This document shows, piece by piece, positions 1-10,506 of a DNA stretch of 64,000 nt. Each line of letters begins with the position of its first letter. Positions within the stretch are counted from its first letter, which is position 1. Under the pieces are notes generated by a model. That model did no database searches and had not been told where the DNA came from. It was given only the letters and a program-made list of their open reading frames with translations. A program made the position numbers and the translations under genes. Source of the stretch: Methylobacterium radiotolerans JCM 2831 (GTDB taxonomy: Bacteria; Pseudomonadota; Alphaproteobacteria; Rhizobiales; Beijerinckiaceae); contig NC_010505.1 of the NCBI RefSeq assembly GCF_000019725.1, positions 1,178,001-1,242,000 on the forward strand. The letters run 5' to 3'.

Positions 1-1
1 G

Positions 2-3000
2 ACCAGCTTCCTGGTGGAGGATTACGTCCCCGAGCGGCTGGAAGTGACCCTCAAGGCCCGTCAGGCGGCCCTGAACCGGGGCGAGGCCGCCCAGGTCGAC
101 GTCGCCGCCCGCTACCTCTACGGCGCCCCGGGCGCCGATCTCGACGTGTCGGGCAGCGTGACCGTGCAGGCGGCGGCCACCAGCGGCATCAAGGGGCTGG
201 AGACCTATTCCATCGGTCTCGACGACGAGGCGGTCGAGCCGGCGACCCAGGAACTGCAGAACCACGCCACCACGAACGCGCAGGGCGGCGCCACCGTCAC
301 GGTGCCGGTGCCGCAGGTCGCGGCCCCGCGGGCGCTGGAGGCGAAGATCACGCTGGCGGTCGGCGAGCCCGGCGGACGGGCGCTGTCGCGCAGCCTGACC
401 CTGCCGATCCTCCCGGCCAGCCCGGTCCTCGCCCTGCGCAAGGGCTTCACCGACCTGAAGGAGGGCGGGATCGCGGGCTTCGACGCGGTGTTTGCGAGCC
501 CCGACGGGGCGCTCCTCGCCCGGCCGGGCGTGAGCTGGACCCTGTCGCGGATCGACTCCTCCTACCAGTGGTACCGGGCGGACGGGCGCTGGTCGTTCGA
601 GGCGGTGAAGTCCGCCCGGCGCGTCGCCAGCGGCACCGTCGACCTCACGGCCGCCGGTCCGAGCCGGATCGAGGCGCCGGTCGGCCTCGGCCGCTACCGG
701 CTGGAGGTCTCGGCGGCGGGCGCCCCGGAGGCGAGTGCGAGCCTCGGCTTCGAGGTCGGCTGGGGCGGCTCGGAGACCGCGGAGGCGCCCGACCTCCTCG
801 ACCTGACCCTCGACAAGGCCGCCTACGCGGCCGGCGACACCCTGCGGGCGAAGCTCAGCCCGAAGTTCAGGGGTCAGGCCAGCCTGATGGTCGTCAGCGA
901 CCGCGTGCACCAGACCCTTGAGGTCAGCGTGCCAGAGGGCGGCACCACGGTCAGCATCCCGGTGAAGGCCGAGTGGGGCGCCGGCGCCTACCTGGTGGCC
1001 ACCGCCTACCGGCCCCTCGATCAGGCGGCCAAACGCCTGCCGGGCCGGGCGCTCGGCTTGGCGTGGTTCTCGGTGGACCGGGAGCGGCGCAGCCTCGGCG
1101 TCGCCCTGAAGGCGCCGGAGCGGGCGCGTCCGCGCCAGGACCTGACCGTGCCGGTCCAGCTCACCGGGCTCAAGGCCGGCGAGCCGGCGCGGATCACCGT
1201 GGCCCTCGTCGATGTCGGCACCCTCAACCTGACCCGCTACGCGGCGCCGGACCCGACCCAGTACTTCCTCGGCCAGCGGGCGCTCGGGCCGGAGGTCCGC
1301 GACCTCTACGGCTACCTGATCGACGGCATGCAGGGCTCGGCCGGGGCGATCCGCTCGGGCGGCGACGCGGGCGGCGGCGAGCTCGCCGATTCCCCGCCGA
1401 CCCAGGCGCCGCTGGCGCTCTATTCCGGCGTCGTGACCGTGGGGCCGGACGGCGCGGCCAGCGTGACCTTCCCGGTCCCGGCCTTCAACGGCACCGGGCG
1501 CGTGATGGTCACCGCCTGGAGCGGCGACCGGGTCGGGCAGGCGCAGGCCGACGTGATCATCCGCGACCCGGTCGTGCTCAGCGCCACGCTGCCGCGCTTC
1601 CTCGACACCGGCGACCGCTCGCGCCTGTTCGTGGCCCTCGACAACGTCGAGGGGCGGGCGGGCGAGTACACGGTCGACCTGAACCCGACCGGCCCGGTCG
1701 TGGTCGGCGCCAGCGCGCTGCGCCAGACGCTGCGGCTGGAGGCCGGCGCCAAGGGCCAGTTCGCGATCCCGCTCACCGCCGCCGGACCCGGCACGGCCCG
1801 GCTCGATCTCGCTCTGACGGGGCCCGGCCTCCCGGCCGCCCTGAACCAGAGCTTCGCCCTGGGGATCTCGCCGGGGACCGGCGCGCTGCTGCGCCGCTCG
1901 GTGCGCAGCCTCGCCCCCGGGGCGAACCTGACGCTGACCTCGGACCTCCTCGCCGACCTGCAGCCCGGCACCGGCAGCGTCTCGCTCTCGGCCACGGCCC
2001 TGCCGGGGGTCGACGTGGCGGCCCTGCTCCGGGCGCTCGACCGCTACCCCTACGGCTGCTCCGAGCAGGTGGTGAGCCGGGCGATGCCGCTGCTCTACGT
2101 CAACAAGCTCGCGGCCCTGGAGAAGCTCGCCCTCGACGCGGGCGCGGACGAGCGGGTGCGCGAATCGATCGAGCGCCTGCTCGCCCGCCAGGATTCGAGC
2201 GGCGATTTCGGCCTGTGGTCGGCGCAGGGGTCGAGCGACCTCTGGCTCGACGCCTACGTGACCGACTTCCTGACCCGCGCCCGGGAGCGCGGTTTCGCGG
2301 TGCCGCAGAAGGCCTTCGCCCAGGCCCTCGACTACCTGCGCAACGCCGTGGCCAACGCCACGGAGGTGCGCAACGGCGGTGCCGACCTCGCCTACGCGGC
2401 CTACGTGCTCGCCCGGAACGGCCGGCCGGTGATGGGCGACCTGCGCTACCTCGCCGACACCAAGATCGGCGACTTCTCCTCCGCCCTCGGGCGCGCGCAG
2501 CTCGCCGCCGCCCTGGCGCTGCTGGGCGACCGCGGCCGGGCCGCCAAGGCGATGGAGTCGGCGCTGACCGTGCTGCGGACCGACCGCGACAAGGGCCAGT
2601 ACCGCGCCGATTACGGCTCCCGCCTGCGCGACGGGGCCGGGCTGATCACCCTGGCCGCCGAGAGCGGGCTGGCGCAGGGGGCGCTGGGCCCCGCGGCTTC
2701 CGTGCTCGGCGAGGAGCAGCAGGCCGAGCGGGCAACGAGCACGCAGGAGAATGCCTGGATGGTGCTCGCCGCCGAGAGCCTCTCGAACGAGGCGGGCGGC
2801 CTGTCGTTCACCCTGGACGGCGCGCCGCAGACCGGGACGCTCGCCCGGGTCTACCGGGAAGCAGCCCTCGGCGAGCGGGGCGTTCAGCTCACCAATACCG
2901 GCCGCAGCCCCGTGCAGGTGGCCGTGACCGTCAACGGCAGCCCCCTGGTGCCGGAGCCGGCGGCGCAGCAGGGCTACACGATCGAGCGCAGCTTCCGCCG

Positions 3001-3415
3001 CCTCGACGGCAGCACCGTCGACCCGGCGAGCGGCCTGCGCCAGAACGACCGGCTGGTGGTGGTGCTCAAGGTCACGGAGGCCAAGGCGGAGGCGGCGCGG
3101 CTCCTGCTGGTCGATCCGCTGCCGGCGGGGCTGGAGATCGACAATCCGAAGCTCCTCGACGCCGACGCGCTCCAGGGGCTCGCCTTCGCCAAGTCCGACG
3201 TGCAGCCGGTCCACACCGAGTTCCGCGACGACCGGTTCGTGGCGGCCTACGACCGTGACCCGAGCCAGTCGGCGTTCTTCACGGTGGCCTACACGGTGCG
3301 GGCGGTCTCGCCCGGGACCTACGTCCATCCCGGCGCCACCGTGGAGGACATGTACCGGCCGGCGCGGTTCGGCCGGACCGCCTCGGGCAGCGTGACGGTC
3401 GGGGCGGCGAAGTAG
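2..3415 (+). CDS. Alpha-2-macroglobulin family protein (C-terminal part, open at left edge)
   Basis: The reading frame is open from base 2 to a TAG at 3413-3415, so the true start lies left of the window; about 1,137 residues are visible. The central part has a thioester signature, GCSEQ, with its cysteine at base 2057 in the context YPYGCSEQ. This is the Cys...Glu-Gln site that bacterial alpha-2-macroglobulins (YfhM/YfaS type) use to trap proteases covalently. Upstream are beta-rich macroglobulin-like repeats; downstream are helical thioester-domain sequence and a C-terminal receptor-like domain. The family is periplasmic and membrane-anchored and usually sits beside pbpC (penicillin-binding protein 1C), which would lie outside the window. 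Ser replaces the more usual Leu or Thr after the cysteine. Confidence 0.9.
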   Translation, partial: TSFLVEDYVPERLEVTLKARQAALNRGEAAQVDVAARYLYGAPGADLDVSGSVTVQAAATSGIKGLETYSIGLDDEAVEPATQELQNHATTNAQGGATVTVPVPQVAAPRALEAKITLAVGEPGGRALSRSLTLPILPASPVLALRKGFTDLKEGGIAGFDAVFASPDGALLARPGVSWTLSRIDSSYQWYRADGRWSFEAVKSARRVASGTVDLTAAGPSRIEAPVGLGRYRLEVSAAGAPEASASLGFEVGWGGSETAEAPDLLDLTLDKAAYAAGDTLRAKLSPKFRGQASLMVVSDRVHQTLEVSVPEGGTTVSIPVKAEWGAGAYLVATAYRPLDQAAKRLPGRALGLAWFSVDRERRSLGVALKAPERARPRQDLTVPVQLTGLKAGEPARITVALVDVGTLNLTRYAAPDPTQYFLGQRALGPEVRDLYGYLIDGMQGSAGAIRSGGDAGGGELADSPPTQAPLALYSGVVTVGPDGAASVTFPVPAFNGTGRVMVTAWSGDRVGQAQADVIIRDPVVLSATLPRFLDTGDRSRLFVALDNVEGRAGEYTVDLNPTGPVVVGASALRQTLRLEAGAKGQFAIPLTAAGPGTARLDLALTGPGLPAALNQSFALGISPGTGALLRRSVRSLAPGANLTLTSDLLADLQPGTGSVSLSATALPGVDVAALLRALDRYPYGCSEQVVSRAMPLLYVNKLAALEKLALDAGADERVRESIERLLARQDSSGDFGLWSAQGSSDLWLDAYVTDFLTRARERGFAVPQKAFAQALDYLRNAVANATEVRNGGADLAYAAYVLARNGRPVMGDLRYLADTKIGDFSSALGRAQLAAALALLGDRGRAAKAMESALTVLRTDRDKGQYRADYGSRLRDGAGLITLAAESGLAQGALGPAASVLGEEQQAERATSTQENAWMVLAAESLSNEAGGLSFTLDGAPQTGTLARVYREAALGERGVQLTNTGRSPVQVAVTVNGSPLVPEPAAQQGYTIERSFRRLDGSTVDPASGLRQNDRLVVVLKVTEAKAEAARLLLVDPLPAGLEIDNPKLLDADALQGLAFAKSDVQPVHTEFRDDRFVAAYDRDPSQSAFFTVAYTVRAVSPGTYVHPGATVEDMYRPARFGRTASGSVTVGAAK

Positions 3416-3462
3416 GGCGGCCGGCGTTCGAGCGCTGCGCTCGACGTCGACCTCGCGTCATC

Positions 3463-3540
3463 GCGAGCGCAGCGAAGCGACCCAGGGCAGCGTGCCATCG
3501 GTGAGCTTGCCGCTTCCCTGGGTCGCTTCGCTGCGCTCGC
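3463..3540. repeat. Perfect 25-bp inverted repeat, REP-like
   Basis: Two 25-nt arms (3463-3487 and 3516-3540) are exact reverse complements separated by 28 nt. The sequence between the macroglobulin gene and the mscS-like gene is otherwise non-coding. There is no T-tract, so this is more likely a dispersed palindromic element or a Rho-dependent stop point than a classical terminator. Confidence 0.75.
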
Positions 3541-3706
3541 AGAGACGCGGTGCTGAGGCCATCGTCCGGCCCCCGCCTCGGACGCGAAGGCGCAACCCGC
3601 TGCGCCGGGCCGCTGCGTTGCGGCGAGCACATGGTGCGCTGCGGAACCCCCGCCAGCGCCCACCCATTGCCACAGGTCCCGTTCGGAACCCGTGGAGCAA
3701 TGCCCG

Positions 3707-4831
3707 ATGCCGGACCTCGACGCGCTCGCCGGCTCCGCAGCCCGCGCGCTGGCCTACCTGCCATGGTGGGCCGAGAGCCTGATCCTCATCGTCGCCTGCT
3801 GCGCCGTGGTGATGCCCCTGCACGGGATCGTGTATCGGGCGATGAAGCGGGCGGTCGCGGGCAAGAGCCTGTTCTGGCGCTCGCTGGTGTCGCGCACCCG
3901 CGGACCGAGCCGCCTCGGCCTGATCGTGGTGGCGATCAGCCTCGCCTCGACCACCGTGCACCTGTCCTGGGAGGTGCGGATCGCCCTCAACCAGATCCTG
4001 CTGGTCGCCTTCGTGACGCTGACCGGCTGGTGCTGCGCCACCGCGCTCCACATCGCCACAGTGATCTACCTGCGCCGGTTCAAGCTCGACGCCGAGGACA
4101 ACCTCCTGGCGCGCAAGCACTTCACGCAGATGCGCATCCTCGAGCGGGCCGGCGTGACGCTGGTGGCGCTCGTCACCCTCTCGGTGGCGCTGATGACCTT
4201 CGAGCCGGTGCGCCAGTACGGCGTCAGCCTGCTGGCCTCGGCCGGCGCGGCGGGCCTCGTCCTCGGGCTGGCCATGCAGCCGGTCCTGTCGAACCTCGTG
4301 GCCGGCATCCAGATCGCCATCACGCAGCCGATCCGGATCGAGGATGCGATCATCGTCGAGAACGAGTGGGGCTGGGTGGAGGAGATCACCGCAACCTATG
4401 TGGTGGTCCGCCTCTGGGACTGGCGCCGGCTGGTCCTGCCGCTGACCTACTTCATCCAGAAGCCGTTCCAGAACTGGACCCGCGACGGCGCGTCGCTGAT
4501 CGGCAGCGTCTTCCTCTACGTCGACCATCGGGCGCCGGTCGCGGCGATGCGCGAGAAGCTCGCCGAGATCGCCAGGGCCACGCCCCTGTGGGACGGCAAG
4601 GTGGTGAACCTCCAGGTCTCGGACGCGAAGGAATCGACGATCGAGATCCGGATGCTGGTGAGCGCCCGCAACGCGCCCCAGGCCTGGGACCTGCGCTGCG
4701 TGGTCCGCGAGGCGATGATCACGTGGCTCCAGGCCGAGCACCCGGAAGCCCTGCCGCGGCACCGCACGGAATGGGTCGGCGCCGAGGAGCCGGCCCTGCG
4801 CCGGGCGGAGGCGCGGCGGTTCGCTGCGTGA
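3707..4831 (+). CDS. MscS-family mechanosensitive ion channel
   Basis: The 374-residue protein has several hydrophobic N-terminal segments followed by the MscS pore helix and beta domain: AAGLVLGLAMQPVLSNLVAG, then ITQPIRIEDAIIVE and the FxNWTR segment (FQNWTR). Proteins of this family open under membrane tension and release solutes during hypo-osmotic shock. I chose the ATG at 3707 because GGAG (3694-3697) stands 9 nt upstream; an in-frame GTG at 3692 would place the Shine-Dalgarno inside the gene. The gene is monocistronic, flanked on both sides by palindromic repeats. Which paralogue it is (small MscS or YnaI-like) cannot be settled by eye. Confidence 0.88.
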   Translation: MPDLDALAGSAARALAYLPWWAESLILIVACCAVVMPLHGIVYRAMKRAVAGKSLFWRSLVSRTRGPSRLGLIVVAISLASTTVHLSWEVRIALNQILLVAFVTLTGWCCATALHIATVIYLRRFKLDAEDNLLARKHFTQMRILERAGVTLVALVTLSVALMTFEPVRQYGVSLLASAGAAGLVLGLAMQPVLSNLVAGIQIAITQPIRIEDAIIVENEWGWVEEITATYVVVRLWDWRRLVLPLTYFIQKPFQNWTRDGASLIGSVFLYVDHRAPVAAMREKLAEIARATPLWDGKVVNLQVSDAKESTIEIRMLVSARNAPQAWDLRCVVREAMITWLQAEHPEALPRHRTEWVGAEEPALRRAEARRFAA

Positions 4832-4867
4832 GGCACCCCGTTCAGTGTTCCGGGATTCCCGAACTCG

Positions 4868-4980
4868 TCCTCATCCTGAGGTGCCGAAGCGCAGCGGAGG
4901 CCTCGAAGGAGGGTTCCAGGAATCACAGCGGGTTCTGGCGGGCTCCTTCGAGGCGGCTTCGCCGCACCTCAGGATGAGGA
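4868..4980. repeat. Long palindromic intergenic element, copy 1
   Basis: Outer arms TCCTCATCCTGAGGTGC (4868-4884) and its exact reverse complement (4964-4980) enclose a second imperfect stem built from cgaaggag / ctccttcg. The element lies between the converging mscS-like gene and rlmN. A related element occurs at 18825-18900, so it belongs to a dispersed family. Confidence 0.8.
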
Positions 4981-5012
4981 TGCGGGTTGGATGTCTTCCG
5001 TTCGACCGTCGC

Positions 5013-6287
5013 TCAGTCGTCGGCGCCCGCGTAAAAACTCTCCACGCCGATGCCCTCCTCCTGCATCAACCGGGCGCGGGCGCGCAGCTTCTCGGTCTCG
5101 CTCTTGAGCTGGCCGCAGGCCGCCAGGATGTCCCTGCCGCGGGGCGTGCGCACCGGCGAGGCGTAGCCGGCGTTGAACACGATCTCGGAGAAGCGCTCGA
5201 TCCGGTCCCAGTCGGAGCATTCGTAGCGACTGCCCGGCCAGGGGTTGAACGGGATCAGGTTGATCTTGGCCGGGATGCCCTTGAGCAGGCGGACCAATTC
5301 CCGTGCATCCGCGTCCGAATCGTTGACGCCCTTCAGCATCACGTACTCGAAGGTGATCCGGCGGGCGTTGCTCAGGCCCGGATAGGCCCGGCAGGCCGCG
5401 AGCAGTTCGGCGATTGGGTATTTCCGGTTGAGCGGCACCAGCTCGTCGCGCAGGTCGTCGCGCACGGCGTGCAGCGAGATCGCCAGCATGGCGTTGGCCT
5501 GCTCGCCGAGCCGGGGGATCTGCGGCACGACCCCCGAGGTCGAGACCGTGATCCGGCGGCGGGACAGGCCGAGGCCCTCCTGGTCCGACATCACCCCGAC
5601 CGCGTCGACCACGGCGTCGAGGTTGTAGAGGGGCTCGCCCATGCCCATGAACACGATGTTGGTCACGAGCCGGCCGACCTCGCCGGAGCCGCCCGCGTCG
5701 CGGCTCGGCATCTGGCCGGGCCAGTCGCCGAGCTCGTCCCGGGCGGTGACGAGCTGCTGGACGATCTCGGCGGCCGACAGGTTGCGCACGAGGCGCTGCG
5801 TGCCGGTGTGGCAGAACGAGCAGGTCAGGGTGCAGCCGACCTGGGAGGACACGCAGAGCGTGCCCCGGTCCGGGCCGGGAATGTATACGCACTCGATCTC
5901 GGCGCCGCGATTGTGCTCCTGCCGGTTGGTAGGCGCCATGCGCAGCAGCCACTTGCGGGTGCCGTCGCGGGAGACCTGCCGGCTCGCCACCTCGGGCCGC
6001 TCCAGGGTGAAGTGCTCGGCGAGCTGCGCCTTCAGCGCCTTGCCGACATTGGTCATCTCGGCGAAGTCGGACGCCCCGCGGAAATTGACCCAGTGCCAAA
6101 CCTGGCCGGCGCGCATCCGGCTCTCGCGCTCGGGCACGCCCATGCCGATGAGCTGCGCCTTGAGGGCGTCGCGGGTCAGGCCGACCAGCGACGGGCGGCG
6201 GCCGGGCAGCGCCTCGGGGAGGAGATCCGGCGCCTTCTCGATCGCGGCATCGGCCGCGCGGGCGCTGTCGAGCGACGGCGTCGCCAT
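5013..6287 (-). CDS. rlmN: Dual-specificity RNA methyltransferase RlmN
   Basis: This radical-SAM enzyme methylates C2 of A2503 in 23S rRNA and of A37 in some tRNAs. The 424-residue product shows the CxxxCxxC iron-sulfur motif ([12 protein letters not shown]), the SAM-binding GMGEP segment ([10 protein letters not shown]) and the C-terminal AACGQL, whose cysteine is the methyl-carrying residue in E. coli RlmN. The length matches the family. I take the ATG at 6287; an in-frame ATG at 6305 would add MDRLNA, and neither has a convincing Shine-Dalgarno, so the exact start is open. It is divergent from the methyltransferase gene at 6386. Confidence 0.95.
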   Translation of the reverse strand: MATPSLDSARAADAAIEKAPDLLPEALPGRRPSLVGLTRDALKAQLIGMGVPERESRMRAGQVWHWVNFRGASDFAEMTNVGKALKAQLAEHFTLERPEVASRQVSRDGTRKWLLRMAPTNRQEHNRGAEIECVYIPGPDRGTLCVSSQVGCTLTCSFCHTGTQRLVRNLSAAEIVQQLVTARDELGDWPGQMPSRDAGGSGEVGRLVTNIVFMGMGEPLYNLDAVVDAVGVMSDQEGLGLSRRRITVSTSGVVPQIPRLGEQANAMLAISLHAVRDDLRDELVPLNRKYPIAELLAACRAYPGLSNARRITFEYVMLKGVNDSDADARELVRLLKGIPAKINLIPFNPWPGSRYECSDWDRIERFSEIVFNAGYASPVRTPRGRDILAACGQLKSETEKLRARARLMQEEGIGVESFYAGADD

Positions 6288-6385
6288 GGCGTTCAAACGA
6301 TCCATACGTTGGAAAGGGTCTGATATAGGCGATCGCGGCGGCGAATGCGAATGCGCGCCGCCCACAGGGGCCCTGACGGAGAGCC

Positions 6386-7042
6386 ATGGCGACCGACACC
6401 CGAGCCGGACAGGCGATCTACAATCTGCGGACGCTGCGGCTCTACGACCTCGTCGTGCTGCGCCTGTCGAACCCGCTGATCTGGCGCTGCCCGACCGCGC
6501 GGATCCTCGCCCTCTACGATCAGCACGCGGGCGCCTCGCATCTCGATGTCGGGGTCGGGACCGGCTGGTACCTCGACCGGTGCCGATTCCCGTCCGCCAC
6601 ACCGCGCATCGGCCTGATGGACCTCAACGCCGACAGCCTCGCCTTCGCGGCCGACCGGATCGCGCGCTACCGGCCCGAGACCTACCGGTTCGACGTGCTC
6701 GGCGCCCCGGCCACCGGCATCGCGCCGTTCGCCTCGATCGGGATGACCTACCTGCTGCACTGCCTGCCGGGCGACATCGCCGCGAAGGCGAAGGCCTTTG
6801 ACACGGTGCGGCCGTGCCTGGCCGACGACGGCGTGGTGTTCGGCGCCACGATCCTGTCGGGCGGCATCCCGACCACGGGTGCGGCGCGGGCGCTGATGCG
6901 GGTCTACAACCGAAAGGGGGTGTTCTCGAACGCCGCCGACACGCTGCCGGCCCTGCGCGCGGCGCTGGACCGGCGCTTCCGGTCGGTGGAGATCACGGTG
7001 GTCGGCTGTGTCGCGCTGTTCGTGGCGCGCGAGCCGCGCTGA
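6386..7042 (+). CDS. Class I SAM-dependent methyltransferase
   Basis: The 218-residue soluble protein has motif I of Rossmann-fold methyltransferases (LDVGVGTGW at about residues 53-61) and an acidic post-I residue (LMDLNADS). It also carries a hydrophobic YLLHCLPG segment typical of small ubiquinone/menaquinone-like and natural-product methyltransferases. The substrate is unknown and nothing nearby suggests one: rlmN is divergent, and the grxD group converges on it past a shared terminator. GAGAGCC just before the ATG may serve as a weak ribosome-binding site. Confidence 0.8.
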   Translation: MATDTRAGQAIYNLRTLRLYDLVVLRLSNPLIWRCPTARILALYDQHAGASHLDVGVGTGWYLDRCRFPSATPRIGLMDLNADSLAFAADRIARYRPETYRFDVLGAPATGIAPFASIGMTYLLHCLPGDIAAKAKAFDTVRPCLADDGVVFGATILSGGIPTTGAARALMRVYNRKGVFSNAADTLPALRAALDRRFRSVEITVVGCVALFVAREPR

Positions 7043-7074
7043 ATCGGTCGCCGTCGTTGCGAGCGCAACGAAAA

Positions 7075-7094
7075 AGGGCGCCCGCAGGCGCCCT
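7075..7094 (-). terminator. Intrinsic terminator of the purL-bolA-DUF29-grxD group
   Basis: AGGGCGCC (7075-7082), a 4-nt loop and GGCGCCCT (7087-7094) form an 8-bp GC stem. Read leftward it is followed by a run of five T, the form of a Rho-independent terminator for grxD. It could also help stop the converging methyltransferase transcript. Confidence 0.8.
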
Positions 7095-7121
7095 CATCCA
7101 ACGTGCCGAGTCTCAAAAGAG

Positions 7122-7460
7122 TCAGGCGGCGGCGGTCTTCACCGGCACGCCCTTCTCGGACAGGAAGGTCTGCAGCTCGCCCGACTGGAACATCTCGCGG
7201 GTGATGTCGCAGCCGCCGACGAACTCGCCCTTCACGTAGATCTGCGGGATGGTCGGCCAGTTCGAGAAGGCCTTGATGCCCTCGCGGATCTCCTGGTCGG
7301 CCAGGACGTTCACGCCCTTGAACGGCACGCCAAGGTAGTTGAGGATCTGCACCACCTGCCCCGAGAAGCCGCATTGCGGCATCTGCGGCGTGCCCTTCAT
7401 GAACACCACAACGTCCTGGGAGGCGATCTCATTCTGGATGGTCGTGTTGACGTCGGTCAT
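7122..7460 (-). CDS. grxD: Monothiol glutaredoxin, Grx4/GrxD type
   Basis: This 112-residue thioredoxin-fold protein has the monothiol active site CGFS (MPQCGFSGQ) and the glutathione-contact stretch [23 protein letters not shown] glutaredoxins bind a [2Fe-2S] cluster with glutathione and deliver it, often in complexes with BolA proteins. A bolA gene lies two genes upstream in the same direction, which supports that role. The ATG is preceded by AAGGACAGAG. It is the last gene of the leftward group and ends at a terminator. Confidence 0.95.
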   Translation of the reverse strand: MTDVNTTIQNEIASQDVVVFMKGTPQMPQCGFSGQVVQILNYLGVPFKGVNVLADQEIREGIKAFSNWPTIPQIYVKGEFVGGCDITREMFQSGELQTFLSEKGVPVKTAAA

Positions 7461-7499
7461 CGCTCTGTCCTTGTTCGTCGGTCGTATGTGAGGTCTGAG

Positions 7500-7994
7500 T
7501 CAGCGGCGCGCAACCGATGCAGCGATCGTGCGAAGGGCGCGCTCGATATCGAAAGTCTCGGTCAGCAGATCCTCAGGACGGATCGGGCAGGCTTCCGGCA
7601 GTCCCGGGAGCAGCGCGTTCCCATAGGCACCGAGACCAGCCTCCGCAGCCGTGACGGCCGATTTCCAGATCCTGCTCCAGTTCAGCCTTTGCCGCATCGA
7701 CGCTTCGTAGGCGTTCCAGGCGGTGATCTGGAAGGTCGCGATCTCCTCCCGCCAGTGCAAGCTGGCCGGCGCGAGGGGGGCGGACGCGCGCTTGAGGAGG
7801 TGGGCAAGCGTCTGGATCAATAGCCCCTCGACGGCCCGGAGATGCGAACGCCCCACGCTCTCGATCTCCTGGGCAACGTTCTCCCAATCGACCGCGTTCG
7901 ACAGCTCGGGCCGTTCGGCCAGCGCGCGCAGGGCTGCGGCCTGCTCCTCGGCCCAGGTCACGATGTCGTCGTCGTAGAGGCTCGGTCGGTCCAT
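7500..7994 (-). CDS. DUF29 domain protein
   Basis: The 164-residue protein has the DUF29 layout: an N-terminal LYDDDIVTWAEEQAAALR, then DWENVAQEIESVGRSHLRAVEGLL, a TLAHLLK helix and a W-rich C-terminal half. DUF29 proteins are common in cyanobacteria and Methylobacterium and have no established function. The gene sits 23 nt after bolA and 39 nt before grxD, so it is co-directional and probably co-transcribed. The start is supported by GGGAG 7-11 nt upstream, inside a short GGGAGCGCTCCC palindrome. Confidence 0.85.
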   Translation of the reverse strand: MDRPSLYDDDIVTWAEEQAAALRALAERPELSNAVDWENVAQEIESVGRSHLRAVEGLLIQTLAHLLKRASAPLAPASLHWREEIATFQITAWNAYEASMRQRLNWSRIWKSAVTAAEAGLGAYGNALLPGLPEACPIRPEDLLTETFDIERALRTIAASVARR

Positions 7995-8017
7995 CGGGAG
8001 CGCTCCCGCGAGAAGGC

Positions 8018-8254
8018 CTAATCCTGCGGGACACCCGTGGTCAGCGCAAGGGCGTGGAGCACGCCGCCCATCCGACCCTGGAGGGCGCCGTAGACCATCT
8101 GGTGCTGCGCCACCCGGGTCTTGCCCTTGAAGGCCGCCGACAGGACGGTGGCGGCGTAGTGGTCGCCGTCGCCCGCGAGGTCGCGGATCTCCACCTGCGC
8201 GTCCGGCAGAGCCTCGCGGATCATGCGCTCGATCTCGCCCGCATCCATCGGCAT
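8018..8254 (-). CDS. BolA/IbaG family protein
   Basis: The 78-residue protein spans the whole BolA fold: MDAGEIERMIREALPDAQVEIRDLAGDGDHYAATV followed by the RVAQHQMVYGAL helix with the conserved H-Q region. Small BolA proteins partner with CGFS glutaredoxins in Fe-S cluster handling. A GAGGAG sequence precedes the ATG at 8254 by 8 nt. It lies 26 nt after purL, an arrangement common in alphaproteobacteria, except that the DUF29 gene separates it from grxD. Confidence 0.92.
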   Translation of the reverse strand: MPMDAGEIERMIREALPDAQVEIRDLAGDGDHYAATVLSAAFKGKTRVAQHQMVYGALQGRMGGVLHALALTTGVPQD

Positions 8255-8280
8255 CGGGAAACTCCTCGTCAGAACGGGGC

Positions 8281-10506
8281 TCAGGCGGCCGGCGCGGCCG
8301 GCTGGCTCGCCATGTAGTCGGGCAGCCAGCCCTCGTGCGCCGCGGACAGGTCGGCGAGCGATATGGTCTCGCCGCCCGGCAGGGTCAAACGATCGGAGCC
8401 GGCGACGCCGACCGAGGCCGCCGCCACACCCTGGGCCGCGGCGGCCGAGAGGAGGTCGGTGGCCGCCTCCGGCCGCACCGCCAGCAGGTAGCGGCCCTGA
8501 TCCTCGCCGAACAGGTAGGCGTGGGGCGGCAGGTTAACCGGCACGTCGGAGAGCGCCGCGCCGAGGCGGCCCGCCATGGCCATCTCGGCGAGCGCGACGG
8601 CGAGGCCGCCATCTGCGAGGTCGTGGACCGTGTCGACGGTGCCCGCCTGGATCAGGCCGCGGACGAAGTCGCCGTTGCGGCGCTCCAGCGCGAGGTCGAC
8701 GGGCGGCGGCGCGCCCTCCTCGCGGCCCTCGATCACCGACAGGTAGGCCGACTGGCCGAGCCAGCCCTCGCTCGCCCCGATCAGCACCAGCACGTCGCCC
8801 TCGCGCTTGAGGGCGATCGTCGCGTGACGCGCGACGTCGTCGAGCACGCCGACGCCGCCGATGGTCGGGGTCGGCAGGATGCCGACGCCGTTGGTCTCGT
8901 TGTAGAGCGAGACGTTGCCCGACACGACCGGGAAGTCGAGCGCCCGGCAGGCCTCGCCGATGCCCTGGAGGCAGCCGACGAGCTGGCCCATCACCTCGGG
9001 CTTCTCGGGGTTGCCGAAGTTGAGGTTGTCCGTGATGGCGAGCGGCTTGGCGCCGACCGCCGTGATGTTGCGCCACGCCTCAGCAACGGCCTGCCGGCCG
9101 CCCTCGACCGGGTCGGCCTCGCAGTAGCGCGGGGTGACGTCGCAGGTCAGCGCCAGGCCCTTCGGCCCGTCCTCGACCCGCACGATGGCGGCGTCGCCGC
9201 CGGGCTTCTGGACGGTGTTGCCCAAGATGAAGTGGTCGTACTGCTCGAACACCCAGCGCTTCGAGGCGAGGTCGGGGGAGCCGACGAGGCGCTTCAGCGC
9301 GTCGGTGAGCGAGGCCGGCGCCGGGACATCGGCGGCCGCGATCACCGGCTGGTGCGTGTTGGCCAGATGCGGCCGGTCGTAGAGCGGGGCCTCGTCGCCG
9401 AGCTCCTTGATCGGCAGGTCGGCCACGGTCTCGCCGTGCCACTTGATGACGAAGCGCAGCGTGTCGGTGGTCCGGCCGATCACCGCGAAATCGAGGCCCC
9501 ACTTCACGAAGATCGCCTCGGCCTCGGCCTCCATGCCGGGCTTGAGCACCATGAGCATGCGCTCCTGGCTCTCCGAGAGCATCATCTCGTAGGGCGTCAT
9601 GCCCTCCTCGCGGGCCGGCACCTTGTCGATGTCGAGCTCGACGCCGAGGTCGCCCTTGGCGCCCATCTCCACCGCCGAACAGGTGAGGCCGGCCGCGCCC
9701 ATGTCCTGGATGGCGATGACCGCGCCGGAGGCCATCAGCTCCAGGCAGGCTTCCAGCAGCAGCTTCTCGGCGAAGGGGTCGCCGACCTGCACGGTCGGGC
9801 GCTTCGACTCGGATTCCTCGTCGAACTCGGCCGACGCCATGGTGGCGCCGTGGATGCCGTCGCGGCCGGTCTTGGAGCCGAGATAGACGATCGGGTTCCC
9901 GACGCCGGCGGCGGCCGCGTAGAAGATGCCGTCGGTGCGGGCGAGCCCCACCGCCATGGCATTGACCAGGATGTTGCCGTCGTAGCGCCGGTGGAAGCCG
10001 GTCAGGCCGCCGACGGTCGGCACGCCGAAGGAATTGCCGTAGCCGCCGACGCCCGCGACCACGCCGGAGACGAGGCTGCGCGTGCGCGGGTGGTCGGGGG
10101 AGCCGAAGCGCAGGGCGTTGAGCGCCGCGATCGGCCGCGCGCCCATGGTGAAGACGTCGCGCAGGATGCCGCCCACGCCCGTCGCCGCGCCCTGGTAGGG
10201 CTCGATGTAGCTCGGGTGGTTGTGGCTCTCCATCTTGAAGACGCAGGCGTGGCCGTCACCGATGTCGATGACGCCCGCGTTCTCGCCCGGCCCCTGGATC
10301 ACCCAAGGCGCCGAGGTCGGCAGCCCGCGCAGGTGCTTGCGGGAGGATTTGTAGGAACAGTGCTCGTTCCACATCGCCGAGACGATGCCGAGTTCGGTCA
10401 GCGTCGGGTCGCGCCCGATCAGGCCGCGGAAGCGCTCGTACTCGTCCGGCGTCAGGCCGTGCTGGGCCACGAGCTCGGGGGTGATCGGAACGTCGTTGCG
10501 GAACAT
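8281..10506 (-). CDS. purL: Phosphoribosylformylglycinamidine synthase subunit PurL
   Basis: This is the ATP-dependent step of purine synthesis that converts FGAR to FGAM, acting with PurQ and PurS (not in the window). The 741-residue protein has the small-PurL architecture: N-terminal [22 protein letters not shown], the ATP-binding region with [17 protein letters not shown], and [20 protein letters not shown], repeated as two AIRS-like halves. It starts the leftward group purL-bolA-DUF29-grxD. Several very long frames on the opposite strand are codon-bias shadows. Confidence 0.97.
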   Translation of the reverse strand: MFRNDVPITPELVAQHGLTPDEYERFRGLIGRDPTLTELGIVSAMWNEHCSYKSSRKHLRGLPTSAPWVIQGPGENAGVIDIGDGHACVFKMESHNHPSYIEPYQGAATGVGGILRDVFTMGARPIAALNALRFGSPDHPRTRSLVSGVVAGVGGYGNSFGVPTVGGLTGFHRRYDGNILVNAMAVGLARTDGIFYAAAAGVGNPIVYLGSKTGRDGIHGATMASAEFDEESESKRPTVQVGDPFAEKLLLEACLELMASGAVIAIQDMGAAGLTCSAVEMGAKGDLGVELDIDKVPAREEGMTPYEMMLSESQERMLMVLKPGMEAEAEAIFVKWGLDFAVIGRTTDTLRFVIKWHGETVADLPIKELGDEAPLYDRPHLANTHQPVIAAADVPAPASLTDALKRLVGSPDLASKRWVFEQYDHFILGNTVQKPGGDAAIVRVEDGPKGLALTCDVTPRYCEADPVEGGRQAVAEAWRNITAVGAKPLAITDNLNFGNPEKPEVMGQLVGCLQGIGEACRALDFPVVSGNVSLYNETNGVGILPTPTIGGVGVLDDVARHATIALKREGDVLVLIGASEGWLGQSAYLSVIEGREEGAPPPVDLALERRNGDFVRGLIQAGTVDTVHDLADGGLAVALAEMAMAGRLGAALSDVPVNLPPHAYLFGEDQGRYLLAVRPEAATDLLSAAAAQGVAAASVGVAGSDRLTLPGGETISLADLSAAHEGWLPDYMASQPAAPAA

